NCBI RefSeq assembly: GCF_041956535.1
Contig: NW_027192192.1
Span: 307,051 to 371,050, forward strand
DNA from: Calcarisporiella thermophila CBS 279.70
Lineage: Eukaryota > Calcarisporiellomycota
Direction: 5' to 3'
Length of the DNA: 64,000 nt
The translations under genes were made by a program, and so were the position numbers. How positions within the stretch are numbered: the first letter of the stretch is position 1; the number at the start of each line of letters is the position of its first letter. This document shows positions 50,300-61,844 of the stretch, piece after piece. The notes below the pieces were generated by a model that was not told the DNA's origin, did not search any database, and worked only from the letters and a program-made list of their open reading frames with translations.

Positions 50300-51941
50300 A
50301 TGAATCTTTTTGCCTATATTATCTTCTTTTTTCATATTTTTTTGACTTCGACAGCGCTACCATCTACTGGTAAAGATGCTGGGCACCAAATACAAAAAGG
50401 AGGGCTTGAGCAGGATAATAGAAACTCTCATATTTTATCCACTCCAAAATCGCAAGCTCAATTTATACTGCCATCTTCTGCAGCAGTGCCCTCGCGTTCT
50501 TCTAATGGCTCACCGTTCTTCGATACAAGGGCCGATTCCAAACCGACTTACGATGTGCTCTTAGTCGCTAAGCGTGATGAACACGTTCACGAAGATGGCC
50601 ACGACCACGACCACGACCACGACCACAATCACGATCACGATCACAACCATGAGCAACAGAATGATTCAGATAGCCATAATCACATCGGTCATACACATGG
50701 TCCTTCTGCTGAATGTATGTAGACGGACAGCTCTCTTATCGCCACCTATGGCATACAATTACTCATTAATTTCTTCCTTTATAGTAACTCAAGCTGAAGT
50801 TGACCAAATTTGCCGGCCTACCGCTATTGATGATTATAATCTGGAACTGCATATTGCAGGATTTTTTATAATACTTGTTACTAGCGGTATGGGCGTTTTC
50901 TTCCCCATATTGATAAAGAGATTCGTTGGAGCGGCACCCAAATTTGTTAAAAACACCTTATTGATCGGAAAGTTTTTCGGTGTTGGGGTCATTATCTCTA
51001 CAGCGTAAGTCAGTCGCTTTTCTCTCATTAAATTCCAATCAATAACCGCGGCTTTTTGAATAGCTTTGTGCACATGCTACTAGAGGCTTTCGGCAGATTC
51101 TCGTCACCTTGTCTTCCTCCGGCTTTTAAAGGGTTTGAGGCATGGGCACCGGTCTTTTGTATGATCGGCACAATGCTCGTACAGCTGATTGAGTACATTG
51201 CTATCGAACGCACAGATCATTTATCAAAAGACCTTCAGCTTCCAAAAGACAAGAACTTTGTAGAGTCAGATCATACCTTAAGCGGCCAGCTCGAGACTGA
51301 AGTTGCTCAGGATCAAGGCGAAGCCAACGGCTTGCATCACAATCATACGCACCATCACCATGGCGCCGGCCTTCTTGAGAGCAGTGATTCTTCACTTCAT
51401 ATTGGTACCCTCTTACTGGAAATGGGCATCCTCATCCACAGCATCATTATCGGTGTGACGCTTGGGATAACTTCGGGAAAAGAGCATATCAGTTTACTTA
51501 TAGCTATTACATTCCACCAGGTAAGTGTATGGTCACTGAATTCTGTATAGAGCATCTATCTTAGTTTTATTGTATAATACATAGTTTTTTGAAGGAATTG
51601 CGCTTGGTACACGGATTGCGGAGCTTGATTTCAATTCAATGAAAAAGCCGACCATAATGGCTTCGCTATTCGCGCTTATTACCCCACTTGGGATCGGAAT
51701 AGGGATGGGTGTGCGACAGTCGTATTCAGGTCACTTTGGAGCCGGTCTTGTTGTTCAGGCCATCTTGGACTCATTTGCCGCAGGGATTCTTATCTATGCT
51801 GCCCTTGTGGAAATATTCTCTATGGAGATCAATCATAATAAGAGCTTCAGAAAACAGAGTATTCCCCTTAAAGTGTTCTGTTTTATCTCAATGTACCTAG
51901 GAATCATTGCTATGACTTTGGTTGCGCGCTTTGGTGCCTAG
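50300..51941 (+). CDS. ZIP-family zinc importer (Zrt1/Zrt2-like)
   Basis: Four exons, 50300-50714, 50785-51004, 51064-51520 and 51585-51941, join to 482 aa. The ATG at 50300 opens a signal peptide (MNLFAYIIFFFHIFLTSTA). An extracellular His-rich region follows (HEDGHDHDHDHDHN.., near residues 95-125). Membrane segments begin at HIAGFFIILVTSGMGVFFPIL and continue through FVHMLLEAFGRF, then a cytosolic loop with a second His cluster (LHHNHTHHHHG). TM4 is EMGILIHSIIIGVTLG and TM5 ITFHQFFEGIALG, which carry the metal-binding His/Glu residues. The C-terminus is MTLVARFGA. It is probably a plasma-membrane Zn2+ importer. Two unusually long His-rich segments are notable. Confidence 0.93.
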
Positions 51942-52205
51942 TTTATTTATTTATTTATATTATGCCTTGCTGAATATCTCATTGGTCTTATTTTGTAGCA
52001 AAATTATTTAAAAGCGGTTTATGCTTGTATAAAATATAATTCATATCGGTTTTAAAGATATATAGATTGAGATTTATCTTGCGCTATAACAAATTTACAA
52101 GTTTATGTCAGCTCACTTTTTGAACCTGGAAAAATAAGAGAAAAACAAGAGAAAAAAAAATACACGTTGTAGTCTACTTATTGAAAGTAGCTCTAATAAA
52201 TAAAA

Positions 52206-53528
52206 TCATTTAGAAGCACAAAGAACCGGGGCACAATGCTGAGTAAAGTACTCCTCTATCTGTACTGTACTATGATGAATTCCAAAGTCATCACAAAGCA
52301 AATGCTGAGCTTCAGTCAAAATGCGCGAAAAATCCGGACGAGAGTCGCTAGGTGCTGTTGCGGGTTCGACTTGTAGATGGACGGCGAGAGAAGTTTTACC
52401 CGCTGTGAGCGTCCAAATGTGCAAGTCATGCACAACACGAACCCCCTGGATTTTCTCGAGAGCCTCTTTGACCTCTTGAGGATTGATATGGGATGGGGTG
52501 CCTTCCATCAAGATTGAGACTGAATCCACCACCAAGCGATAGGTGGTGAAGAGCACCAAAATAGAGAATATGAAAGTACATATCGGATCCACGATAGTTT
52601 TCGTAGGGTCAATCATAATAATAATGGAGGAGATGAGAACGCCAATCGAGGAGATCAAATCGCCAATCACATGCAGCGCCTAGAATTAGAAAATTAATAA
52701 TCTAATTCGAAAAAATAACGAAAATATCCTGCATATTATACTCACTGCAGCTTTAACATTGATATTGGCCTCGACTTTTGGTTTTTGGCTAGCCAACCTG
52801 CCTCTTTCAGCCTCACTCACACATTGCTGCTGACCATCATTTTCCACCTGGTGATTATTAGAATCAGCAATGGGATCATGGTCATGATCATGATCGTGCG
52901 AGTGGCCGTGTGAATGGCCATGTCCCAGAGAGAACATGAGAATAAGATTGACCACAACACCAAGTGATGAAACTATGAGCATAGTCTTCCCATCTATGGG
53001 CTGGGGATTGCGAATGCGCTCGATTGCCTCACTCACTAAATAAGCTGTCAAAATCCAAATTGTGAAAACGCTGACTAGAGCGGCAATAACTTCAGCACGA
53101 TGAAAACCGAATGAATGTCGTTTGGTCGCTGGCATTTCAGCCAGGAGAATTGCCGCAAGGGCAACTGCGAAACTAGCGATATCTAGCAATGTAGGAGTTA
53201 AGCCGAGTATTCAATCAGAGAAGTGATAAGAGATGGATCTACCAGAAAGGAGATGAAAGGCATCGGACATGAGCGCAAGTGAATTAGCAATGAAACCACC
53301 AGCTAATTCGGCAGCAAAGAACAAAAGACAGAGTGTGGTAGCAATGATGAGTCGCCGCTTGGTTGCCTGACCATTTTCAGTGCTCTGTATGCCTGGGCAA
53401 TGCGGACTAACAGAAATATTGTTCTCTAGAATCCCACCAGGCGCAGCAGAAAAGTAGGTAAGGGAAGGGGATGAGGGATCGAGCAGAGGCTGTCGCTCAC
53501 TCGTGCCGTTGTTCGAGTTTTTGGTCAT
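52206..53528 (-). CDS. CDF-family zinc transporter (Zrc1/ZnT-like)
   Basis: Proton-coupled Zn2+ exporter, probably on the vacuole or another endomembrane. Exons 53243-53528, 52746-53182 and 52206-52679 join in frame to 398 aa. The N-terminus is Ser/Pro-rich with a dileucine-like QPLLD. TM2 holds DAFHLLSD, whose last Asp codon is split by intron 1. TM5 holds LHVIGD. Both HxxxD metal sites are intact. The His-rich loop (GHGHSHGHSHDHDHDHDP) lies between TM4 and TM5. A cytosolic C-terminal domain (VVHDLHIWTLTAGKTSLAVH) follows. It converges with the ZIP gene 265 bp away, so importer and exporter/sequestration genes are paired. No ACCTTATCGG element is seen before its start. Confidence 0.92.
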
Positions 53529-54041
53529 TGTAGAATCTCGGTGTATTGGAATCAGCAGAGGTGAAAAAGTATCCGACCGAAATTATCAGCAGATTTTTAC
53601 GTCACCCGAGTTTAAGAAATATATAGAGTTAAAGGAACGGTAAAAATTACTCTGTTCGTAAAATTTCAACTTTGAGGCGCCCTTCATAAAGTGTTCGCTA
53701 ATAGCATGAGAAAATTAATAGAATTAGAAGGGCACGCGATTGAGATTATTACGTATTTGGGGATTGATCTCATGCGATTATATCAGAACACAGCTGTTAA
53801 ACTCTGCTGTAGTCATAGTTTGAAATTGTGAAAAAAACATTATGTAGAGGCGCAAACAATTAAAATCGATGATAGCAGAACTAGTTGTCATTTTTAATAA
53901 GTATTACTATGAACAAGTAATTATATCTAAAGGTAGCTGAGTGGAGTTTTGTCCCAAAATATTATTTTATTTTCAGAAATATAGGCATGAAACTGCGACA
54001 TAAAATGAACAAAAGATATTTTAGCTGGTGGCCGAAAATAT
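53529..54041. other. Intergenic region
   Basis: About 510 bp, AT-rich: CDF promoter on the left, LC8 3' flank on the right. No gene or zinc-element copy found. Confidence 0.5.
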
Positions 54042-54439
<398 letters not shown>

Positions 54440-55296
54440 TGTCGAATTTGATTATGGGTTGTATTAAGATGATGGCTAAAATATTGAGGTAAATCAGGAT
54501 CTAAATGTTTTTCAGGAAAAGTGAAGAAAAAATTTTAGCTCTTGCGCGCGTTTTGAAGTTTCTCCCTTATCTTTTCAGGTATTGGCCAACCAATAAAAAC
54601 CTGTTTAAACGGAATTGAAAAAAAAACAAGATATAATGGAAATGCTGATAACTAAACAAGCTTACGGGCAATTTAGTGTTCGTTTAATATTACTTGTCGC
54701 TCCCATCTTCCTTTTCTAATGGATGTTCGTTCTCCTTCGTTTTCATATTTTCCAGTTTCACAACTCCAACTCTGAACGAAATGGAATTTTCCTATAGTTC
54801 TTCCTCGCTTACAGTCTCGGAGGCATGTCACCAGGCTGCGGGATCGGTTTCTGCAGGCGAAGAGAAAATGCTGGGCATTTCTCAGGGCCTAGCTACTATC
54901 ATCGGCATACCGGTGAAAGCCAATTCATACCATAAGGGCTACAAAAATAGATGTCACCATCCACAAAATAACTTTATATATAGGCGGTCCGACTAGTACC
55001 GAGACGGTACCGATGCGATAACCTACTTTAATAACATCAATTGTATGTAGAACTATCTGCATTCCAGGAGAGAAAATAAAATTTGACGTAGATACTCTTG
55101 GAAATCCCCAGCACTAGCCCTATTTTTAGGATCCTATTAGGTATGATTCGGATTTTCTCATGGTCTTCAAAGTGGGAATTGTGACCGCTTGTGACTGTTT
55201 CGCGCAGCAAATGGTATTGTTTACACAATTCAAAGGAGCTGAGGACTAGATTCCGTTACAGAACTTAGACATTCGGTGCACCAATCTCTTAAAAAA
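54440..55296. other. Intergenic region
   Basis: About 850 bp between LC8 and UTP4 starts (divergent). Ser-rich ORFs at 54694-54996 have no domain, conserved motif or convincing start, so I leave them uncalled. Confidence 0.5.
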
Positions 55297-57753
55297 ATGG
55301 AGGTTCATCGGTGCCGGTTTGTAGATTATACCCCGGCATCCATTAATGCACTCGCCTTTTCACCTCCGTCTGCCACTGACTGCCAGGGCACTACGGCTCG
55401 CACATTACTGGCCTGCGCAAGATCGAATGGTGATATTGAAATATGGAACCCCAAAGACGAGTGGAATCTTGAAAAGATTATTCCTGGAGGAAGTAACATG
55501 TCCATTGAGGCACTTACTTGGGTACACCAGACAGTGCTGACAGATGCAGAGGATTACGACGATCCTAGAGAACTTAAAGCAGCTCTTAAGGAGCTTGCCT
55601 CTGAATCTCCACGTCTGTTCTCCGCCGGCCTCAATTCCATCATAACCGAATGGGATCTGGATACTATGACTTCACTTCGATCCATCGATTCTCACGGAGG
55701 CGCTGTGTGGTGCATGGCTACGAATCACTCGGGCACCTTTATAGCAATCGGATGCGAGGATGGATGCGTACGACTCTTCAATGTATCGGACGGTGGGCTG
55801 GAATTTACCAAGAGTTTTGACAAGCAAAAGGGACGGATTCTTTCGATTGCTTGGTCAGCAGACGACAAATACATTATTACGGGCTCATCGGATAGCAGTC
55901 TCCGTAAGTGGGACGTATCTCAGGGCCGAGTTGTTTCTAGGATGACCGTGGACCGGGTGCGAGGCGAGGACACTATAGTATGGGCGGTGAATGTGTTGCC
56001 GGATGGCACCATTGTTAGCGGTGACTCGCTGGGGCATGTAAAATTCTGGGATGGAAATCTGGGCACCATGAAACACACCTTCAATGCCCATGGTGCGGAT
56101 GTGCTCTGCATGGCGGCAATGCGTGACGGTTCAACCGTTTATACGTCTGGCGTGGACCGAAAAGTGAATCAGTTTAAATTGGTGGAGAGTCAAATGAGAA
56201 AGCGAAAGACTGACGGCGGCGATGAGGCCAACGTCAAAAGCCGTTGGGTGCTCACTGGGAGCCGCCGCTATCACTCTCATGATGTTCGGGCGATGGCACT
56301 GGAAGAAAACCGCCCGGTCAATGCGCTGGTGACGGGAGGCGTCGACCTGTCGCTCGTGGTTTGCCCAGCTGCTGAATTCCCCAACATCAACCAGCGCCGG
56401 CTTCCTATATTCCCACAAAAGCCCCTTCTTTCGATGTCGCGATCGGAGCGATTAGTTTTGTGTCGATTCCAGAATTCTCTCAAGTTATGGCGAATGGGCC
56501 AGTCCTCACCCCCCGAGGATCCGTATTGGCAGATGAAAGTTGGCTCGCAGCTCCGCCTCCTGCAGCCTCAGCAAGCGCTTGCTGAGCTTTCGCTTAAAAA
56601 CGACTGCAATCTCATAGCCAGTGCTCTTTCTGAGAATGGCCGCTGGATTGCGGCTGCAACGGTTGAGGAAGTGAAGCTATTCCACCTGCAGTATAATGAG
56701 CACAACCAGGTCAGCGTGCAGAAAGTGCGCAGCCTCCCCAACCTCTCTGGTCCGGACGCAGAAACCATGGGTGCACACCAGCTCCTTTTCACGCCGGACA
56801 GTACGAAGCTAATTGTGGCCAGCCTGGACTCCACCGTGGCCATTCTCGATCTCAGCCAGTGGCCCGGCGAAATCAAGGTGCTGCGACGGTTTGGGCAGCA
56901 CCAGGGGACAGGGGACGGCGGGGAGAGCGAGCAGGGGAAGCCGTCCTCCGTCATTTCGCTGGCCGTCAGCGCGGATGGCCAGTGGATGGCGACCGGGGAT
57001 CTGCTGAATCGCGTGCACGTGTTTAACCTTGACACGTTGCAGCACCACTTGACCCTTCCGCGCTACGGCTCGACGCATACCGCGCTGAGCTTCCACCCAT
57101 ACAAGCCCAACACGCTCGTGGTAGCGCTTGCGAATAATGAGCTTTATCTGCATGATCTTGAGACGCGGAAGCTCACCGATTGGTCTCGTCGCTGCTCACA
57201 CCGCCTTCCTCGCAAGTTCCTCCGGCTCCGTGATAAGATTGTTGGGATCGCTTACAACCCCGCGCGACCATCCACCCTGATGGCATGGGGGGCCACGTTC
57301 ATGTGCCAGGTCGATCTCGATCGAGACGTGGGCGACCGCAACTCGGAAATCAACGTGATCAAGCGGAAGCGGATGGAAATGGCCGGCAAGCGGAGGGAGG
57401 AAAAGAATCGGAAGGCAAAGGGGGGAAACAAGGTAAAGAGGAATAGGCCGGAGACTTCGGGGGATGAGGGGGCGAGGATGGAGGTGGACGCGGCCGGGGA
57501 TGCTGCGGGGGAGAAAATGGAGACGAGCGAGGGCGAGGGGAAGGCTGACTCGAAGGTGGGCAGGGAGGGGTATGAGGGCGAAGAGGAGGGGGAGGAGGAA
57601 GACATCCATAATTTCCGACTTTTACACAAGTACCAGCCGCTGTTGTTCCTTGATTTCCTCTCGGGCGAATCGCTCGTTGTGATCGAGCGGCCCTTCTTTG
57701 ATATCTTGGAGAAGCTTCCGCCCTCGTTCTACCGGGCGAAGTATGGCACATAG
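55297..57753 (+). CDS. UTP4: UTP4 / Cirhin, WD40 protein of the small-subunit processome
   Basis: Component of the t-UTP/UTP-A complex required for pre-rRNA transcription and 18S processing in the nucleolus. Intronless, 818 aa. The ATG at 55297 (MEVHRCRFVDYTPASINALAFSP) is chosen over an upstream in-frame GTG. Two WD40 propellers are visible through repeated ..GHG/IDSHGG..VWCMA..GCEDGCVRLF.., WSADDKYIITGSSDSSLRKWD and SVSADGQWMATGDLLNRVHVF-like units. A Lys/Glu-rich low-complexity region lies near residues 685-775, before the conserved C-terminus HNFRLLHKYQPLLFLDFLSG..VIERP. The 3' third is markedly GC-rich compared with neighbours. Confidence 0.94.
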   Translation: MEVHRCRFVDYTPASINALAFSPPSATDCQGTTARTLLACARSNGDIEIWNPKDEWNLEKIIPGGSNMSIEALTWVHQTVLTDAEDYDDPRELKAALKELASESPRLFSAGLNSIITEWDLDTMTSLRSIDSHGGAVWCMATNHSGTFIAIGCEDGCVRLFNVSDGGLEFTKSFDKQKGRILSIAWSADDKYIITGSSDSSLRKWDVSQGRVVSRMTVDRVRGEDTIVWAVNVLPDGTIVSGDSLGHVKFWDGNLGTMKHTFNAHGADVLCMAAMRDGSTVYTSGVDRKVNQFKLVESQMRKRKTDGGDEANVKSRWVLTGSRRYHSHDVRAMALEENRPVNALVTGGVDLSLVVCPAAEFPNINQRRLPIFPQKPLLSMSRSERLVLCRFQNSLKLWRMGQSSPPEDPYWQMKVGSQLRLLQPQQALAELSLKNDCNLIASALSENGRWIAAATVEEVKLFHLQYNEHNQVSVQKVRSLPNLSGPDAETMGAHQLLFTPDSTKLIVASLDSTVAILDLSQWPGEIKVLRRFGQHQGTGDGGESEQGKPSSVISLAVSADGQWMATGDLLNRVHVFNLDTLQHHLTLPRYGSTHTALSFHPYKPNTLVVALANNELYLHDLETRKLTDWSRRCSHRLPRKFLRLRDKIVGIAYNPARPSTLMAWGATFMCQVDLDRDVGDRNSEINVIKRKRMEMAGKRREEKNRKAKGGNKVKRNRPETSGDEGARMEVDAAGDAAGEKMETSEGEGKADSKVGREGYEGEEEGEEEDIHNFRLLHKYQPLLFLDFLSGESLVVIERPFFDILEKLPPSFYRAKYGT

Positions 57754-57985
57754 ACCGCTTTTTTTTTTCATCTTTGCTTTTCAAATATTTCCCCCCTTTT
57801 ATTTCCTTTTCCTTCCAAAACAAGGCTTCGCCGTTTCTTTTTTTTTTCGTATTCCTTTCAATTCTTGCTGACTCTTGTTATTATATATAAATTCGAGTTT
57901 CTCTTTACACCCTCCCCAATAAATGAACACTTAATTTTATTAACAGAAGCGACGGATGAAGTTGGCAGGATGAGGAGGAATGAAT

Positions 57986-59029
57986 TCAAGTGCGGCGGAT
58001 ATGGTTGAATCTTGGCAGGATCTGTCCAAGGGGAAGGTTTGCAGAGCATGAGCCATTGGGACGGGTTCACAAACAGGTCCGCTGCTCAGCTTACCTCTCG
58101 CAGATACTCCAGGTGTCGAGCTTGCAGGCTGGTCTGAGTCTGATGGCCAACAGGAGGATGAGAAAACAGTGGGCAACGAGATTTCCCTCTGCAAGAGGGT
58201 ACTCACCGAACTCAGTGCGCTTTGGGAGCGCCTCTGCCTCTCGTGCCCATAGATGACGGTGTTGTCGGGCAAAACCTCGTTCGCTTCTGTGGAACAGGCC
58301 GTTCCAACCACGCAGTTATTCCCAATTTTAGTTGCCCCGAGAACCTTGGCTAAGAATGATAGGCTGAATCAATCCGGCCCAGCGAGGGTCAATCAGCACC
58401 GAGGAACTTACCAAGCGGCTCAAAGGTGTTTCGATTCCCAATCCGCTCACCCTCGATATCTACAAACAAAACGAGAAGAAAGATAAGGAGACGAAGAGAG
58501 GGCCAGCACGGCACATGGATGGGTGTATAAGCATCGATACACTCAAACACGTGCACCACTATGGATATATACAGCATCTGACTTCGAATATGTTCTCATC
58601 CCCGATGACGAGGGGCTCGGGCCGTCTAGAATCCAAGCGACAAAGGGGGATCAGTAGGGGCGCCATCGATGCATTGCAGGGGGCATACTTATTGACGATG
58701 GTCACTTCCTCCTCGATGATGTTGCCAGCCCCGATCACAATAGGGCCGGTCTCCGCGTGAATGTGACATTTTGGGTGAAGAACAGTACCTAATGGGGGAT
58801 GGTTCAGCTTAGTCATCGTGGCTGAATGGCAAGAAAAGGAAATTGGTGGTGGTGATAGGGTTACCGGATCCTATTTTCCCATCGGACAGGCCAAAGATGA
58901 CGAAGAGGATTAGGGGGGGGAGGATGGGGGCTATCACACAGATGACTTGCCTATGGCGACGTCGCCGCGGATGTCGGTGTCCTGGCACACCAGCGCGCGG
59001 TCGCCGATCGAGATGTGCGTGCGTGACAT
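57986..59029 (-). CDS. DCTN6: Dynactin subunit 6 (p27, DCTN6)
   Basis: Left-handed beta-helix protein of the dynactin pointed-end complex, involved in cargo attachment. Eight exons, 58951-59029, 58865-58870, 58689-58788, 58573-58625, 58412-58459, 58207-58349, 58095-58139 and 57986-58021, join in frame to 169 aa. Hexapeptide-repeat sequence runs from ISIGDRALVCQDTDIRGDVAIG through HIHAETGPIVIGAGNIIEEEVTIVNK and PEPLVIGDENIFEVRC to IGNNCVVGTACSTEANEVLPDNTVIYG. The C-terminal helix HLEYLREILPRFNHIRRT aligns with animal p27. Intron 1 uses a GC donor (AG|GCAAGT), and exon 2 is only 6 nt. The long ORF continuing past exon 6 is a shadow. Confidence 0.92.
58865..58870 (-). other. 6-nt microexon of DCTN6
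   Basis: GATCCG lies between ..AAAATAG and GTAACC. It supplies Ser-Gly so that the protein reads DVAIGSGTVLHPK, equal in length to the animal form (..IGPRTVIHPK). Skipping it also keeps frame but loses two residues. Confidence 0.65.
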
Positions 59030-59988
59030 GGGACGCGTTGAGAGCCAGAGGAAGGGCGGTTTCAGTTGAGGGAGAGACCGTGACTTGCTTAAGCTCGGTA
59101 AACACCGCTTCAATCACAAATCGAGGATATTAGGCGAGGATCCCGGCGGGGGGAGGCAAAGCAATTTGCCAGATTTCTTGCGAACACAACAGAACCTCTT
59201 CGTAGCTTGGAAAGCGGCCTGCCTTTTCGCTTGGGTGGGGCTCTGCGGTTCCATGCCAGCGACGCAAGCGTCGCTAACAAACATTCTCCACCCAATGCAA
59301 AACTCGCGGGCCCCACGGGAGGGTGCTAGCCTCGCGCGCTCTCTCGCCCAAACATTTCCCGCGCCCGATTAGGCAGCGGGCTGCGCCTCGAGGCCGGGGT
59401 GACGCAAACAACCGAGAAGGTCATTTTGGCCGCTTTTTATTGTTTTGACGGCAGGCAATGCATTGCGATTACGTGAGGGCAGCTTGGTTGGGCAGGTTAG
59501 CAATGCAGCGCATTAGATAAGGATGCACCGGGAGAGGGCAGCGGCAGGGGGTGCGGGCGAGCCAGCGCTGGCGAGCGGGCCCGCGGGGCAAGGCTTCCTG
59601 GTTTCGTTATATTAGCAATAAAAAAACAGAATATTTATGCTATGCTAACCCCCCCCCCTTTCCTCCCTCTGCCCTCTCCTTCCGCCCTTTCCCCTTTTCC
59701 CCTTTTCCCGCCCGCGCTCGTTCCAAAGGAGAACAGGCAGCCCAAAAAAATATCCGTCCCGGACAAAGCTTTTTTCTGCCCCCTTCGCCCCTCGCTTGCC
59801 CTTTGCAAACAAAGAGTATTACGCTACCTCGCACCGGCATACACCCAACCCTATTTCTTTAAAAAAGCCCCCGCCCGGCCAAAAGCAATGATCTTCCATC
59901 GCTCTCCCATCGCATAACTTCCCTCTCTCATCCCTTTCATTTGCGCCCTGCATTTTCTTCAACAGAAAGCCCCGCCATCCCCGCCGCC
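59030..59988. promoter_or_regulatory. CpG-rich divergent promoter region (DCTN6 and FAR1-type gene)
   Basis: 960 bp between divergent start codons. It is GC-rich and rich in CG dinucleotides from about 59140 to 59600, then strongly pyrimidine-rich (C and T runs at 59648-59720) before the FAR1-type ATG. No gene supported. Confidence 0.5.
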
Positions 59989-61844
59989 ATGCAAGCCCAT
60001 CCCCTGGCCGCCAGCGTAAGTAATCCCTCCCCCCGCCCCATCCAATCAATGCGGCGATCATGCTAACCCCCCCCCCCCCGCCATGCCGTAGATGGAGCCC
60101 TTCTACGCCCGCCTGATCCCCCTCACATTCTCCTCCGCCAAGGAGGCCACGGATTATTGCCGACAGCTTGCGAGGCAGTTTGGGTTCACCGTCAAGCAAG
60201 AAACAAGCTCAAATAAGGTATTTTAACAGCACTTTGTACGAATATTACGGTTGCGTCACCCAAGCTTATTTGGGCCCCCGGCAAATAAGGAGGGGCCGCC
60301 CGCGGACAGCCTATTCCAAACACTAACCCTGTATATCCTGATCCCGCTAGAACGTCTATCTCTACTGCTCACGTGAAGGCTTGCCCGATTCGGTCCGCAA
60401 CAACAAGGAGGTCAAGCGGAAGCGCTCGTCGCTGCGCTGCGACTGCAAGTGGCGGGTCGTGCTCTTCGAGAACAACCAGGGCCGCTGGGAGTTCCGCAAG
60501 TCCATGAACCCCCAGGCCTCCGAGCACAACCACGAGCTGCTGCCGCCCGAGAACCTCCCGCAGCCCTGGCCGCCCGAGGTCGTCGAGCGCATCGCCTTCC
60601 ACGCCCGCCGCAACCTGCCCACACACGAGATCCGCCGCTACATCCAGCACGAGTTCCCCGCCATCACCTGGGACGAGCGCCGCTTCTACAACCGCCTCTC
60701 CGAGGAGCGCAAGCGCATCAAGACCCGCGAGACCGAGCAGCGGGTCAACAACATCATCCGCCTCGCCGCCCGGGTGTGCAGCGTGAGCTGCGGCGACCAG
60801 ACCATGGCCAACTACGTCGTGGGCAAGCTGGAGGCGCTCCTGCTGGAGCTCTGCGAGCAGCTCAAGCTCGACCCCAACCTCGGCGGCCCCATCGCCGCCC
60901 TCTCCTCCCTGTCGTCCGCCCCTTTCGCAGAGCCCTCGGATACCACGGTGGCGGCAGCCGTTGCGCACCACCAGCAGCACCAGCAATCCCTGTCGGCGCA
61001 ACTCCATTCTCCTCAACAGGAGCATATATCTCGCCCTCAGCAGCACCAGCAACCATTCTTCTCCGCACCCTCCACATACACAAGTCTGTCCCCCCCGTTA
61101 CCCCCGCGCCGATTCTCCTTCCAGCCCCCGCAGCCCTCCTCGCCTATCGCCTCTCCATCCTCCGCCTCCTCGCCCTCCTCCGTCTCCTCCGCCCCAACCT
61201 CAGTCCAGGTCGGCGTCCCGACCTCCACCCTCCTCATCTCCGCGTCACCCCAGACCTCCTCCGATTACATCGTCACGGTCCCCTCCTTCCAAATCGCAGT
61301 CAAAAGTGTTCCCGGGCAAAAGGGGCGCCCGGCCAATGCAAAGAAGATTGCGCACCGCGCCGAGTCCGTCATCGCCCCGCCGCCTCCTCCCCCACCGCCG
61401 CCGCCGCCACCGCCACAGCAGCCTCCGTCACACCGGATACCTTCATCGAGCGTGGGGCTTCCTCCGGATTTAATGCCTCCCACCGTCCAGCAGACCGCTA
61501 TGCCTCTTCATGCCTCGCCTCCTCCATATCCATTCCCCAGTCACCAGCAGCAGGGCTTCTACGCTTTTCAACCCCCGCAGGAGTATATCCCCTCGCAAAC
61601 CGCCACCGGATATTATGCCACCCCTCCTTTTCCGACGTATGGTTTCGGCGGCCAGGGAAGCGGACAAACGCAACCGCATCATTACCATGTCGCCACCGGG
61701 GCCTATCCTCTTGCTGCCCCCAGCGGGCCGGCCGCTCACCCCGGTGCCGGCGGAAATGCGGGCGCAGGCGGAGGGAATGCTGGTGGGCAGGGGAACGATA
61801 ATAATACTGGAGAGGGTCAAGGAGGAATGTCGAATTTCGGATAG
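59989..61844 (+). CDS. FAR1-type (WRKY-GCM1 zinc finger) DNA-binding protein
   Basis: Exons 59989-60015, 60092-60217 and 60351-61844 join to 548 aa. The ATG lies in a strong GCCGCCATGC context. The N-terminal domain has a FAR1-like ligand set: Cys57 (YLYCSREG), Cys81 and Cys83 (LRCDCKW) and His110/His112 (SEHNHEL). This fold derives from Mutator-like transposases, and fungal relatives act as transcription factors. A helical segment (PTHEIRRYIQHEFPAITWDERRFYNRLSEER) follows. The C-terminal half is Pro/Gln/Ser-rich with a run of ten or more prolines, and ends in Gly/Asn repeats. No transposase DDE domain is present. The DNA-binding exon is strongly GC- and CpG-rich. Confidence 0.8.

Noticed and set aside
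57940-58311. Long minus-strand ORF as an alternative DCTN6 C-terminus
   Set aside because: Splicing at 58207 and 58095 gives the conserved helix HLEYLREILPRFNHIRR, so the readthrough ORF is intronic.
60449-61801. 450-codon plus-strand ORF overlapping the FAR1-type gene
   Set aside because: Composition is Arg/Pro/Ala-rich from GC-rich DNA read out of frame; the FAR1 motifs lie in the other frame.
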